Counted from the first letter of the stretch, positions 52,679-60,600 are shown. The stretch is 64,000 nt of DNA from DATARH01 sp963705325 (GCA_963705325.1 OY970069.1:5394001-5458000); one strand, 5' to 3'. Made by a program: numbers and translations. The notes: generated from the letters alone by a model not told the origin.

Positions 52679-53232
52679 GCGTACCGCCGAATCCGATGGG
52701 CGACGACGCGCCAGCCGGCGGCATCAATCGGCCACGTCGGCATCCACCGCGCGATGCCGTCGCCGACCAGCCGACGGCGCTCATCCTCGACCGCGTCGAG
52801 ATAGGTCAAGACCGGCCTCACGGCCTCGATCGCGCTGCCATCGAGCCGCATGGGCTCGAACCGCTCCTGCACGCAGGCTGCGGCGACGACGCGCGCCAGA
52901 ACCTTCACCCCGCGCTTGCGCAAATCGTCGAGGATGAAGTCGATCTCGCGGACCAACGGCGCGCGCAATTCGTTGACCCGGCGCCCGGCTTCAGAAATCT
53001 TCGGCAGCAGAGCGTTCGCCTGGGCGGCTAGCTCTCCGGCTCGCTGCTCGATCGCCGCCTGCTGCGGCGGATCGATTTTGCCGGTCTTCAGATCACGGCA
53101 GCTTTTGCGGAACGCGGCCTCGCTATCGACCAGCGCCTTCTTCTCGGCCTCGGCTTGAACCAGCTCGTCGCTTTTGGTGATCCCGCGCGTCGCCTGTGCC
53201 GGCAACGGCAGGTCGTTGGTGCTATCGAACAT
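52675..53232 (-). CDS. Hypothetical coiled-coil protein of the island
   Basis: This 185-residue mostly helical protein starts at the ATG at 53232, which has GGGGAG at suitable distance. It contains KSDELVQAEAEKKALVDSEA and further helices, with an ending RVVAHRIRRYA. Such proteins occur between replication and protease genes of small phage-like islands. The function is not known. Confidence 0.5.
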   Translation of the reverse strand: MFDSTNDLPLPAQATRGITKSDELVQAEAEKKALVDSEAAFRKSCRDLKTGKIDPPQQAAIEQRAGELAAQANALLPKISEAGRRVNELRAPLVREIDFILDDLRKRGVKVLARVVAAACVQERFEPMRLDGSAIEAVRPVLTYLDAVEDERRRLVGDGIARWMPTWPIDAAGWRVVAHRIRRYA

Positions 53233-53554
53233 TTTGATGCTCCCCATCGCCGGCGGATTTTCCGGCGGATTCCTCAGATCGTTCAGTGCGTGCACGAAAC
53301 GCCTCGATCTCGCCGGCCAAATCCGGCTGTAAATCAAGGAGATGCCGTAGGTAGGCGATCGCCGCCAGCACCGCGAAGAGCCGATCGCCCGACGGCAAAT
53401 CGGCGCTGACCAGCAGCCGCAGGCAGATCAAATCGTCGACGACACCGGGCGGCAGCCAGCCGGCGATATACCGGTGACCGTCCGCGATCAGCTCCAATGT
53501 GCGCTGGTTCGCGGCGGTGCGCGGTGACGGCCTCGGCGACTTAGGGCGTGGCAT
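53222..53554 (-). CDS. Hypothetical protein
   Basis: This 110-residue frame overlaps both neighbours by a few bases in the chain of overlapping genes. It has a basic Pro-rich N-terminus, a hydrophobic middle (LFAVLAAIAYLRHLLDLQ) and a charged C-terminus. No family was recognised; it is included because the overlap pattern and codon bias fit the operon. Confidence 0.45.
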   Translation of the reverse strand: MPRPKSPRPSPRTAANQRTLELIADGHRYIAGWLPPGVVDDLICLRLLVSADLPSGDRLFAVLAAIAYLRHLLDLQPDLAGEIEAFRARTERSEESAGKSAGDGEHQNVR

Positions 53555-53924
53555 CACTCAATCCAAATTTGGATGCAGTGCGTTTCCGATGAGTGAGCCG
53601 CGAGCCGTCGATATCTTCGATGACGACGCGGTCGGGATCGATAACGACGATCTTCCGATCTCGCAGGAAAAAGACGACGCCAGCGCGATCAATCCTCGCC
53701 CAAGGGCGATCAACGTCGCAGCCGTAAATCGCAGGGATGCTCCAGCCTTTGGCGAGCAGCTCGGCCTCATATCGACGATGAACGCGGCGGGCATCGGCAA
53801 TCAGCATCGGCATCAGGTCGAGGGGCACGTCGCCGATCTGGTAGGGCGGCGGATGGTCGAGCGAACGGAGCAGCTGCTCCATAGGCGTCAGGCGCGGCGC
53901 TATGGCCAGGGCGGCGTTGCTCAT
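53541..53924 (-). CDS. Hypothetical protein
   Basis: This 127-residue protein starts in an ATGA overlap with the HTH gene. It has an N-terminal helical part (TPMEQLLRSLDHPPPYQIGD) and a beta-rich C-terminal part (VVFFLRDRKIVVIDPDRVV). No domain was recognised. It overlaps the following gene by 14 bases. Confidence 0.5.
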   Translation of the reverse strand: MSNAALAIAPRLTPMEQLLRSLDHPPPYQIGDVPLDLMPMLIADARRVHRRYEAELLAKGWSIPAIYGCDVDRPWARIDRAGVVFFLRDRKIVVIDPDRVVIEDIDGSRLTHRKRTASKFGLSDATP

Positions 53925-54925
53925 TCCGCCGCCGCCTCGAACGGGGCCTCGGTCTGGAGCAGACGCTTCGCCGCCGCCCAATCCAGCCCGACGCCGACGG
54001 GCTCGGAGGTCAGCACCGAATACATCGGCCCAAAGCCGTGCAGCGCAAAAACGCAGAGCAGCAAATTGACGTCATCGCAGCGCCGCCCGTACCGCAACCG
54101 CTCACCCAGCGCGGCGCGGCTGATGCCGAGGACGTCGACCAAATCCCCACGTCCCACCGCCTCACCATCGATAGGCGGATAAGCCGCGAGACGACGGTCA
54201 ACGGCGTCCTGGAGCCGGCCAAAGAGCGGATGGTTAATCGCGATCCGCCCGCATGGGGAGTTATCCGGCTGATCGATGCTGGCGAGCTTAAGATCGGCGA
54301 TCGGCACGAACGTCGGCGTGAAGGTCGAGTGGTCAAATCCGAAGAGGCCGGGCGTATCGGGGTCGGCGACGGCCTCGCGCGCACGCGCGGTGGCTCCCAA
54401 GGTAGCTTTCGCTACCGAGGGATAAAGTCCTTCTTCATAGAGTTGGGTGCACGCTTGCACCGTATCCATTTGCGGGGTATTCGGCGCCGCAGGCTGCTCT
54501 GATGAAGGCTCTTGCGGGGTATCGCCGCTAGCCCCTTTGTTTCCGCGCTCTATGGCGAGGGGAAACCCCGCAATAAACGAGGGGGTATCCGACCCGGCTG
54601 GCAGGGTCATCAGATACACGGTCGACTTGCCGCGATATTTGCCCGACTTCTCGCCCGCCTGCCGACCGCCGCCCTGGCGCACAACCTCCAGATAGTCCCA
54701 CTCGACGAGCTTCCGCATCGTCGTCTGGACGGCGCGCTCGGAGGCCTCGGCCTCGGCCATCATCGTTTCAATGGCGGGCCACATGCACCCGCACAGCTCG
54801 CCCTCTCCAAGATGAAGGAAGCGATAAGCCATGCGCTGGCCGATCCGAACCTGAAGCTCGGTGAAGCGCCGGTCGAGGGCGAGCACTTCGCACCACACCG
54901 CGCGGATGACATACAAGGACGTCAC
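53921..54925 (-). CDS. Winged-helix replication-initiator-like protein
   Basis: This 334-residue protein has an N-terminal winged helix (about residues 25-110) with the layout of phage and plasmid replication proteins: MAYRFLHLGEGELCGCMWPA, ERAVQTTMRKLVEWDYLEVV and a basic glycine-rich wing. A variable linker follows, then a second HTH-like region (GRGDLVDVLGISRAALGERL). The GTG at 54925 was taken because it begins the recognisable fold. It heads the phage-like block and could replicate the excised element. Confidence 0.6.
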   Translation of the reverse strand: MTSLYVIRAVWCEVLALDRRFTELQVRIGQRMAYRFLHLGEGELCGCMWPAIETMMAEAEASERAVQTTMRKLVEWDYLEVVRQGGGRQAGEKSGKYRGKSTVYLMTLPAGSDTPSFIAGFPLAIERGNKGASGDTPQEPSSEQPAAPNTPQMDTVQACTQLYEEGLYPSVAKATLGATARAREAVADPDTPGLFGFDHSTFTPTFVPIADLKLASIDQPDNSPCGRIAINHPLFGRLQDAVDRRLAAYPPIDGEAVGRGDLVDVLGISRAALGERLRYGRRCDDVNLLLCVFALHGFGPMYSVLTSEPVGVGLDWAAAKRLLQTEAPFEAAAE

Positions 54926-54953
54926 AGCGGCGATCCCGCTCGGGCCGCGCCTA

Positions 54954-55220
54954 CTAGGACGCCGCCCGGCGCTCGCCGGCGCGCACCTCCATCGGGTCTT
55001 GGCCGCCACGCATCTTGCCGTGCGGCTCAAACTTCGGGCAACTCGCCAGATAGACTTCCGGCGGCGTCGTAATGATGGTTCGGCTGCCGACCCGGCGGGC
55101 TTCGATGACGCCAGTATTCAGCAGCACATAGGTCGAGGTGCGGTTGCCGCCGACGGCGGCGGTGAATTCCGGCACCGTCCAGCCGACCTTTTCGACGACA
55201 GGTTTGGGGGCTCGCGCCAT
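54954..55220 (-). CDS. AlpA/Xis-like HTH protein
   Basis: This 88-residue protein has a MerR-type excisionase fold: WTVPEFTAAVGGNRTSTYVL followed by LNTGVIEARRVGSRTII. The C-terminus is basic. It lies at the end opposite the integrase, 404 bp from attR. It probably serves as the directionality factor for excision and as regulator of the block that follows. Confidence 0.62.
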   Translation of the reverse strand: MARAPKPVVEKVGWTVPEFTAAVGGNRTSTYVLLNTGVIEARRVGSRTIITTPPEVYLASCPKFEPHGKMRGGQDPMEVRAGERRAAS

Positions 55221-55623
55221 GCGCAAACTCCGGGATTGAAGTTTCCCATCGTCCACGGATGCAGCCGTGAATGATCGCCTTCAGGGCCTAGAAGGGTGGC
55301 ACGCCCTGAAAACCCAGCGGGTACGAGATGCTGGAACCCGGGCCGATTTTTCTCCGACACCCACGGCTCGACCGAGACCGCATAGGCGGGTGGCTGACGC
55401 AACCCGTCCTACCGCATCTTGTCGGCCAACGTCAAGAGGGCGCAACAGGTGGTAGGTATCGCGCCGATGAGGCACAAAGCAGCCGAACGGAATTCGGCCC
55501 GCCAACGTCAACCAACCTCAGCTCGGCATTGTTGACCTTTTTGTTGACCAAGGGCAATTCGTCGAGGCCGAAACGGCGCTTAAAATCACAGCCTGCCTCG
55601 TTTCCGGCGTTTAGGGTCTAAAC
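55221..55623. other. Right end of the element; arm-type sites, no gene seen
   Basis: No convincing gene is present. Two TGTTGACC copies start at 55530 and 55542, 12 bp apart, matching the pair near attL. The rest likely holds the promoter of the AlpA-like gene. A weak G/C-rich dyad around 55300-55340 was seen but not interpreted. Confidence 0.55.
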
Positions 55624-55639
55624 TGAACCAGTCGAGGCC
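55624..55639. other. Right attachment site core (attR)
   Basis: This is the second exact copy of TGAACCAGTCGAGGCC, in the same orientation as attL and at the same codon position of the desaturase frame. Sequence to its right is chromosomal (N-terminal part of the desaturase gene). Confidence 0.88.
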
Positions 55640-55981
55640 GACATAGCCGGGCGCCGCGTAACGCGGCCCGACCTGCACCGAGGCGCCGCCGCCCCACATC
55701 GCCAGCACGGTAAGGGTGAGCCCGATTGCCCCCATGACGCGGTGACCGCGCAGCAGGAACGTCACAAGGCCGAACGCAGCCGAGAAGATCATCCCGGCGC
55801 CGAGCAGATAGCGCATCTCGTCGACGGTGTAGGCGGCGCGCAGCTGCGGCGTGGTCAGGAAGTCGGGAAAATGAAAACACAGCACGCCAAGCACGCTCAG
55901 CGCGCCGAGGATCACTGAGATCCAGCCGCTGATCTTGCCCTCGCCAAAGCGGAAATAAGGTTCGGAGGTCTGGTCGCTCAT
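55624..55981 (-). pseudogene. Sterol desaturase-family protein, N-terminal part
   Basis: The frame from 55981 encodes 119 residues before the repeat: a charged start (MSDQTSEPYFRFGEGK) and three membrane helices, ending in YVGLDWF. Past the repeat it reads 12 unrelated residues from the element and stops at 55586. The matching C-terminal part at 38441-39247 begins at the same codon. A truncated membrane peptide of about 131 residues could still be made. Confidence 0.88.
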
Positions 55982-56043
55982 GGTGCGATGTTAGCACGCG
56001 GTGGCTACAACGCGCACGAGCCAGCGCTTTAATTCGCCGCCTC

Positions 56044-56130
56044 CCCCCGGGCTTGACCCGGGGGTCCACGTCTTGGCGGGGAGCGTGCGCTGAATTAGGA
56101 AGACGTGGATGGCCGGATCAAGTCCGGCCA
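56044..56130. repeat. Intergenic palindromic repeat
   Basis: The arms contain CCCCGGGCTTGACCCGGGG with GTCCACGTC at the left and GACGTGGAT with GGCCGGATCAAGTCCGGCC at the right. The composite dyad is related in type to 29512-29588. It lies between the split desaturase gene and the FAH-family gene. Confidence 0.6.
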
Positions 56131-56203
56131 AGGGGAAAAAAGAACCAATTCAGCTGACACGGGCTACGCGCTAGGGTCGGGCAAACGATAGCGGGAGGCA
56201 ACG

Positions 56204-57136
56204 ATGAAACTGGTGTTGTTCGAGGGTGTGGGACACCCTGAGCCGGTGCCGGGGCTGATGACCGAGCGCGGCATCGTCTCGATCGCGCCGGCGGTCGAAC
56301 GGCAATACACCCCGCAGCTGACGATGCAGTGGATCATCGACCATTTCGACCGGCTGCGCCCCGCGTTCGAGAAGCTGGCAATCGAGGCCGAGGCCTACCC
56401 CGAACATTCGCTGCGGCTGTGCGCGCCGCTGCCGCGGCCGGGCAAGATCCTGTGCTGCATCGCCAATTACTGGGAGCATGCGCAGCGCGAGGCGCGCCCC
56501 TTGAATATGTTCCTGAAGAACCCGGAGGCGGTGGTCGGGCCGGGCGACACGATCGTGCTGCCCAAAATGACCGAGCCGTGGATTTTCATGCACGAGGCCG
56601 AGCTGGCGCTGGTGATCAAGGGCCCGGCCAAGGAAGTGGCGCAGAAGGACTGGCGCAGCGCGGTGTTCGGCTATACCGGGCTGATCGATGTGTCGGCACG
56701 CGGCGAGGGGCGGCGCACCTGGAAGGCGGGAAGCTGGCTCGGCAAATCGTTTGACACCTTCGCCCCGATCGGCCCGTGCATTACTACGGCCGACGAAATC
56801 TCCGATCCCAACGACGTCGTCGTGCGGTTTTGGAACGACGGGCAACTTCGGCACAACTACAATACCGACGACACGGAGCACCGGGTGCCCGAGCTGATCG
56901 AGTTCGCCTCGACGGTGATGACGCTGAACTCGGGCGACCTCATCGCCTGCGGCACCAACCACGAGGGGCTGGGCGCGCTGCAAGACGGCGAGACGGTCGA
57001 GATCGAGGTGCAGCATGTCGGCAAGATGGCGCTCAAGGTCTCCGACCCGCTGAAGCGGGTCTGGGAGCGCGGCGTCTATATGGGCGCGGACTCGACCAAC
57101 CCCGAGGCGGTGAAGAGACACAGGCCGCAAGGGTAG
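56204..57136 (+). CDS. Fumarylacetoacetate hydrolase (FAH) family protein
   Basis: This 310-residue enzyme has the FAH-fold metal site: an acidic pair in IFMHEAELALVIKG, then GYTGLIDVSARG and KSFDTFAPIGPCI. The end SGDLIACGTNHEG carries the usual T/N-x-x-G loop. Family members hydrolyse or decarboxylate acylpyruvates and 2-oxo-hept-ene-dioates in aromatic degradation. A GGGAGG lies before the ATG. It is the only gene in its unit, and the GIY-YIG gene downstream looks unrelated. Confidence 0.9.
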   Translation: MKLVLFEGVGHPEPVPGLMTERGIVSIAPAVERQYTPQLTMQWIIDHFDRLRPAFEKLAIEAEAYPEHSLRLCAPLPRPGKILCCIANYWEHAQREARPLNMFLKNPEAVVGPGDTIVLPKMTEPWIFMHEAELALVIKGPAKEVAQKDWRSAVFGYTGLIDVSARGEGRRTWKAGSWLGKSFDTFAPIGPCITTADEISDPNDVVVRFWNDGQLRHNYNTDDTEHRVPELIEFASTVMTLNSGDLIACGTNHEGLGALQDGETVEIEVQHVGKMALKVSDPLKRVWERGVYMGADSTNPEAVKRHRPQG

Positions 57137-57153
57137 CTCGAATTGCTGCGGTC

Positions 57154-57198
57154 GTGCGTCCTTCGAGGCTCCGCTGCGCGGAGCACCTCAGGATGAGG
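57154..57198. repeat. Left copy of an inverted TCCTTCGAGG...CTCAGGATGAGG repeat
   Basis: The segment starts GTGCGTCCTTCGAGGCTCCG and ends CACCTCAGGATGAGG. Its inverted partner is at 57595-57649, on the other side of the GIY-YIG gene. Part of it (GGATGAG.GAGGT.GGTGC) is duplicated at 57256-57275, where it forms the start of that gene. This is a well-known type of alphaproteobacterial intergenic repeat. Confidence 0.7.
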
Positions 57199-57257
57199 GA
57201 GGTTGGTGCAGCAGTGGAGGCCCGACTCCAACGTTCGCCTGAGCGGAGTAGCCCAGG

Positions 57258-57605
57258 ATGAGCGAGGTCGGTGCGGGAGGGGGAGCTTGGCTCTATATTT
57301 TGTGTTGCTCCGACGGTGCGTATTACGTCGGCACGACAAGAGACAGCCTCGACCGCCGCGTCGCGGAGCACCAGGCTGGAACTTTTGGCGGCTATACCGC
57401 CCGCCGACGACCGGTGACACTTGTTTACTCTCAGCACTTCGCTCGGATTACCGAGGCCATCGAAGCCGAGCGTCAGGTCAAAGGCTGGCGCCGCGAAAAG
57501 AAGGAAGCCCTCATCAGAGGCGATTTCGACCTGCTGCCGGCCTTGTCTAAGCGCAGCCATTTGGTTGCCACAGCGACCGCAGCGCTCAGGTTCACCTCAT
57601 CCTGA
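57258..57605 (+). CDS. GIY-YIG family nuclease (UPF0213 type)
   Basis: This 115-residue protein has the GIY-YIG core: LYILCCSDGAYYVGTTRDSL, RRVAEHQAG, the conserved Arg region YTARRRPVTLVYSQ, and the catalytic Glu in EAIEAERQVKGWRREKK. Proteins of this size are stand-alone members of unknown cellular role. The first seven codons lie within a duplicated copy of a repeat element, and the gene is enclosed by inverted repeats. The C-terminal tail after the core is derived from the right repeat. Confidence 0.85.
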   Translation: MSEVGAGGGAWLYILCCSDGAYYVGTTRDSLDRRVAEHQAGTFGGYTARRRPVTLVYSQHFARITEAIEAERQVKGWRREKKEALIRGDFDLLPALSKRSHLVATATAALRFTSS

Positions 57606-57649
57606 GGTGCGACCACCGGTGAAGCCGGTGGGAGCCTCGAAGGACGCAC
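57595..57649. repeat. Right copy of the inverted repeat around the GIY-YIG gene
   Basis: The segment runs from CCTCATCCTGAGGTGCGACC to GCCTCGAAGGACGCAC, the reverse complement in type of 57154-57198. An inner dyad CCACCGGTGAAGCCGGTGG forms its own hairpin. It covers the last codons and stop of the GIY-YIG gene. Confidence 0.7.
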
Positions 57650-58080
57650 TACCGGCTGCCGATGCCCTCGAGCGCGTAGTCGTGGTCGTGGAACACCGTG
57701 CGACGGGTGAAGAGCCACCGGCCGTCGCGTTTGACCAGTTCGCACCCATAACGTCCTGGCGGCAGGGTGTGGTGGCTGCCGTTCTGCGAAATCAGCACCA
57801 GCAGGTAGGCGGTCGCGGTGGCACGGCCGGCATCGAGTGCGACCGCGATGTTGGTCACCATGTGGCGGAACTGGGTGCCGGCGGCGCGCTGGGCCGCGAA
57901 ACGGCCGGCGAAGGCGCGGATTTCATCGTGGCCCTTTAGGTCGATCAGCGGGCTTTTGAGCACCGCATCTTCGGTGAAGCAAGCGACGACGGTCTCGACC
58001 TCGCCGTTGTCGAGGGCGCAGCAATAGCGGGTGAAAAGGTCGTGGATCGCCGCGCGGTCTTCGAGCTGGTCTATCGCCAT
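57649..58080 (-). CDS. SnoaL-like/NTF2-fold protein
   Basis: This 143-residue cone-shaped fold includes LEDRAAIHDLFTRYCCALDN, ETVVACFTEDAVL and RDGRWLFTRRTVFHDHDY. The family contains dehydratases, isomerases and ring-hydroxylase-type small subunits. It is the third gene of an operon behind an LLM oxidoreductase and a cupin. Its ATG lies inside the terminal arm of repeat copy 3, so the repeat provides the start codon. Confidence 0.85.
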   Translation of the reverse strand: MAIDQLEDRAAIHDLFTRYCCALDNGEVETVVACFTEDAVLKSPLIDLKGHDEIRAFAGRFAAQRAAGTQFRHMVTNIAVALDAGRATATAYLLVLISQNGSHHTLPPGRYGCELVKRDGRWLFTRRTVFHDHDYALEGIGSR

Positions 58081-58175
58081 TGCGAGGAGCGCAGCGCGCG
58101 ACGAAGCAATCTCCCGCCTTGGGAGGCTCCGTCGGAAGAAGATTGCCGCGCCGCCTGTGGGCGGCTCGCAATGAC
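58078..58175. repeat. REP-like palindromic repeat, copy 3
   Basis: It runs from CATTGCGAGGAGCGCAGCGC to GGCTCGCAATGAC and keeps the inner AGCAATCTC / AGATTGCC pair. On the minus strand its terminal CTCGCAATG contains the start codon of the SnoaL-like gene. It differs from copies 1 and 2 by small insertions. Confidence 0.78.
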
Positions 58176-58186
58176 GGCCAAGAGGA

Positions 58187-58537
58187 TTACTCGATCGGGA
58201 TGAAGATCGAGTGGCGGATCTTATTTTCGATGTGGTCGGACAGGTGGCCCTTGCCGTGGGTGTCCTCGACCAGAATGATCTCGCCGGCCTTGATGAAGCG
58301 GCTCTCGCCGTCGCTGGCGGTGATCTTCACCCCGGCATCGAGATTGACGATGTACTGACGGCGCGGCGCGGGGTGCCAGGTAATGTTGTGCTCAGCCTCG
58401 GTCTCGCGAAAGATGACGCCGGTCGCCGGCAGCTTTTTCGACAGCTTGCTCCCGCGCCTTTCCTCGACCCAGTCGATCTCAATGTCGCGGAAATGCGACT
58501 CGCCGTTGGCGTCGGTGTAGAGGTTGTGGATCTTCAT
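58187..58537 (-). CDS. Cupin-fold protein
   Basis: This 116-residue small beta-barrel includes NITWHPAPRRQYIVNLDAGV and a second motif GEIILVEDTHGKGHLSD. The metal-binding residues of canonical cupins are only partly present. The ATG at 58537 is well placed behind GGGAG; another ATG 6 bases upstream is too close. It lies 11 bp after the LLM gene stop. An isomerase or binding role in the same pathway is likely but unspecified. Confidence 0.8.
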   Translation of the reverse strand: MKIHNLYTDANGESHFRDIEIDWVEERRGSKLSKKLPATGVIFRETEAEHNITWHPAPRRQYIVNLDAGVKITASDGESRFIKAGEIILVEDTHGKGHLSDHIENKIRHSIFIPIE

Positions 58538-58548
58538 GGTCATCTCCC

Positions 58549-59607
58549 TTACTCGGCGGCTTTCGCCGGCAAATCCCGGGCGAAAAGCGGCATCACCTCG
58601 CGCGCGAAGCGGCGCATGCTCTGGCGGCCGCGCTCGCCGCCGCCCGAGCCGCCGCCATTGACCAGCACATAGCCGACCCCGGCGTCGCGCAGCTCGTCGA
58701 GCTTTTGCGCGATCTGATCGGGGGTGCCGTACATCGCGCTGCCGCGATTGATCACATCGGGGTCGCCGGTGGCGCGGTCAGGGCCGCCGTGGACGGTGCC
58801 GTCGGGCCGGGTGGCGAGTTTGAGTTGCCGCACCCGGTTGGCGAGGCGGCGTTCGAGCGCGGCTTCGCGGTCGTCCTCGTTGTCGCAGACGAAGAAAGCG
58901 CGGGTGACGCCAACCGACATCGGGTCGAAGCGGCCGCCCTGCGCCTCGACCCCGGCGCGATAGGCGGCGATCGACTTGGCGACATCGGCGGGCTGGGCGT
59001 ATTGCCCGAGCAGCAAATTGTAGCCCTTGTCGGCGACGCGGCGGACCGAGGACTCGCCCCCCGCGCCCATCCAGATCGGCGGGTGCGGGCGCTGCGCGGT
59101 CGGCGGCTCGACGACAACGTTGTCGAACGCCCAGTATTTGCCGCGATGCGAGAACGGTTCGTTTGAGGTCCACGACTTGACGACGACATCCAAGCATTCG
59201 TCGAAGCGTGCGCCGGCCTCGTCCATGTCGACGCAGAAACCGCGAAACTCGTTGTAGCGATAGCCGCTGCCGACACCGAAATCGAGCCGGCCGCCCGAGA
59301 GCAGGTCGAGGGTCGCCGCCTGCTCGGCGAGCAGGACGGGGTTGTGCCAGGGCAGCACGATGACCGCGGTGCCGAGCCGTAGGGTCGTGGTGCGCGCGCC
59401 GAGCCAGGTCAACAGGTTGAGCGTCGCCGAGACCTGGCCATAGCCGGTGAAGTGATGCTCGACGACAAAGGCGCCGTGAAAACCGAGCCCTTCGGCCTCG
59501 ACATTGTAGTCGATAAAGTCGCGGAACCCCTCGGCGCTGTCGAACTCCGCCACGTCGGCGCTCGAAGGACGCCGCGCCGCCGCGCTGCCGAACAAACCGA
59601 ACCGCAT
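58549..59607 (-). CDS. LLM-class flavin-dependent oxidoreductase
   Basis: This 352-residue luciferase-family protein includes FHGAFVVEHHFTGYGQVS, LRLGTAVIVLPWHNPVLLAE, GGRLDFGVGSGYRYNEFRGF and PPIWMGAGGESSVRRVADKG. The ATG at 59607 follows GAGGAG and gives the family N-terminus MRFGLF. It heads an operon with the cupin and SnoaL-like genes. Substrate and cofactor type (FMNH2 or F420) are not decided by the sequence. Confidence 0.9.
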   Translation of the reverse strand: MRFGLFGSAAARRPSSADVAEFDSAEGFRDFIDYNVEAEGLGFHGAFVVEHHFTGYGQVSATLNLLTWLGARTTTLRLGTAVIVLPWHNPVLLAEQAATLDLLSGGRLDFGVGSGYRYNEFRGFCVDMDEAGARFDECLDVVVKSWTSNEPFSHRGKYWAFDNVVVEPPTAQRPHPPIWMGAGGESSVRRVADKGYNLLLGQYAQPADVAKSIAAYRAGVEAQGGRFDPMSVGVTRAFFVCDNEDDREAALERRLANRVRQLKLATRPDGTVHGGPDRATGDPDVINRGSAMYGTPDQIAQKLDELRDAGVGYVLVNGGGSGGGERGRQSMRRFAREVMPLFARDLPAKAAE

Positions 59608-59949
59608 GGTGCGCTCCTCACCTGTCTGGGGCGCAGCGTAGCCACGGCGCCACGACATTGAAAATGCCTGTTTTCGATCGCGTCCATAGCAACCGGGCAT
59701 GATGCTCTGATTTGTCATTACAGTAGGCGAATGCCGAGCAATCCCCGCCTCCCTACCCTGCCGGTGCAGCACAGCTCCGCTTAAGGAGCGGCCGACGAAC
59801 AGGGAGTAGGACATGAGCTCATCGACAGAGTGAAATGCTGCATAATTAAATAGTTAAACTTCCATTTATTGTTTTCACTTGCCCCAAAAACGCGGCATAT
59901 ATTTCAATAGTTTTAGATTCAACCCACCGTCTCTAGCGACCAACAACGC
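59608..59949. other. Non-coding stretch with an AT-rich core
   Basis: No gene was seen. The part at about 59820-59940 is very AT-rich for this genome and may contain promoters for the gene at 59950. Frames there are short and unbiased. Confidence 0.5.
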
Positions 59950-60555
59950 ATGCTTCCGCACTCGGACGATAACCGTCTCGCAAAAACGATCCGCTTGTTC
60001 GATAGTCCGGTCGCTGGTGAGCGCGCGGCCGCGCTGGAGGCGGCCTGCCGCCAGCTCGAGTCATTGGGCCTTTCCTGGGCCGACATCGCGGCCAAATGCG
60101 GAGGCTTCGTCGGCGACCGCAAAGCCAGCGCAGCCCATTTCGCGCGCGCCGAGAAGTCCCTATTCGATACATGCCGGTGGAGCGGGTGCTCGACCACGCC
60201 GCTCCGAAGATCGCCGTTTTGCGAGGACCACATCGCGGAGATCATCGCCGAGCCGCTGAGCAACTTCGTTCCGTTCCTGAAGGAGCTTCCCGATGCCGTC
60301 AGCCCCGATATCGCGGGCGAGGCGCTTTATCATGCGATCCACGCGGCGGTGCACATCGGGATGTTCAACCGCTATCTCGGGCACGATCTGATGAGGGCGG
60401 CCAGCGCCTCGCGCGACGGCACCGGGATCGAGGCGACAATCGATAGGCTGGCGACAGCGATCCGTCCCCATGAACGGGGCGAGTTCATCATGCACCTCAA
60501 GCGCCAGCTGATCGTGCCGGAACGCCGCTCAGCCCGCCGGGAAGTCGGCGACTGA
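59950..60555 (+). CDS. Hypothetical protein
   Basis: This 201-residue protein begins with a helical region (IRLFDSPVAGERAAALEAAC, then LESLGLSWADIAAKCGGFVG) that looks like a small DNA- or protein-binding domain found in regulatory proteins. It continues with a Cys/His-rich stretch (CRWSGCSTTPLRRSPFCEDH) that could bind zinc (three Cys and one His). The C-terminal half is helical. No Shine-Dalgarno sequence is obvious. No family was named. Confidence 0.6.
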   Translation: MLPHSDDNRLAKTIRLFDSPVAGERAAALEAACRQLESLGLSWADIAAKCGGFVGDRKASAAHFARAEKSLFDTCRWSGCSTTPLRRSPFCEDHIAEIIAEPLSNFVPFLKELPDAVSPDIAGEALYHAIHAAVHIGMFNRYLGHDLMRAASASRDGTGIEATIDRLATAIRPHERGEFIMHLKRQLIVPERRSARREVGD

Positions 60556-60600
60556 CCCGGCGGGACTATCGAAGGCCGCTGCGAGTAACTGCGTTTCGAC

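Larger units (their letters stand above)
39232..55639. mobile_element. 16.4-kb integrative element inserted in a sterol desaturase-family gene
   Basis: The element is defined by 16-bp direct repeats at its ends, an integrase just inside the left repeat and an AlpA-like gene near the right end. Paired arm-type sites lie at both ends, and the target gene is split so that its halves rejoin in frame when the element is removed. No capsid, terminase or conjugation genes are recognised. It carries a defence-like block (GHKL-nuclease, McrC, recombinase-McrB) and a block of overlapping phage-like small genes. It may be a satellite or an integrative mobilizable island. Confidence 0.88.

Noticed and set aside
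55290..55370. Dyad-rich segment near attR considered as a tRNA target of the integrase
   Set aside because: No cloverleaf can be drawn; the real target is the desaturase coding sequence containing the 16-bp repeat.
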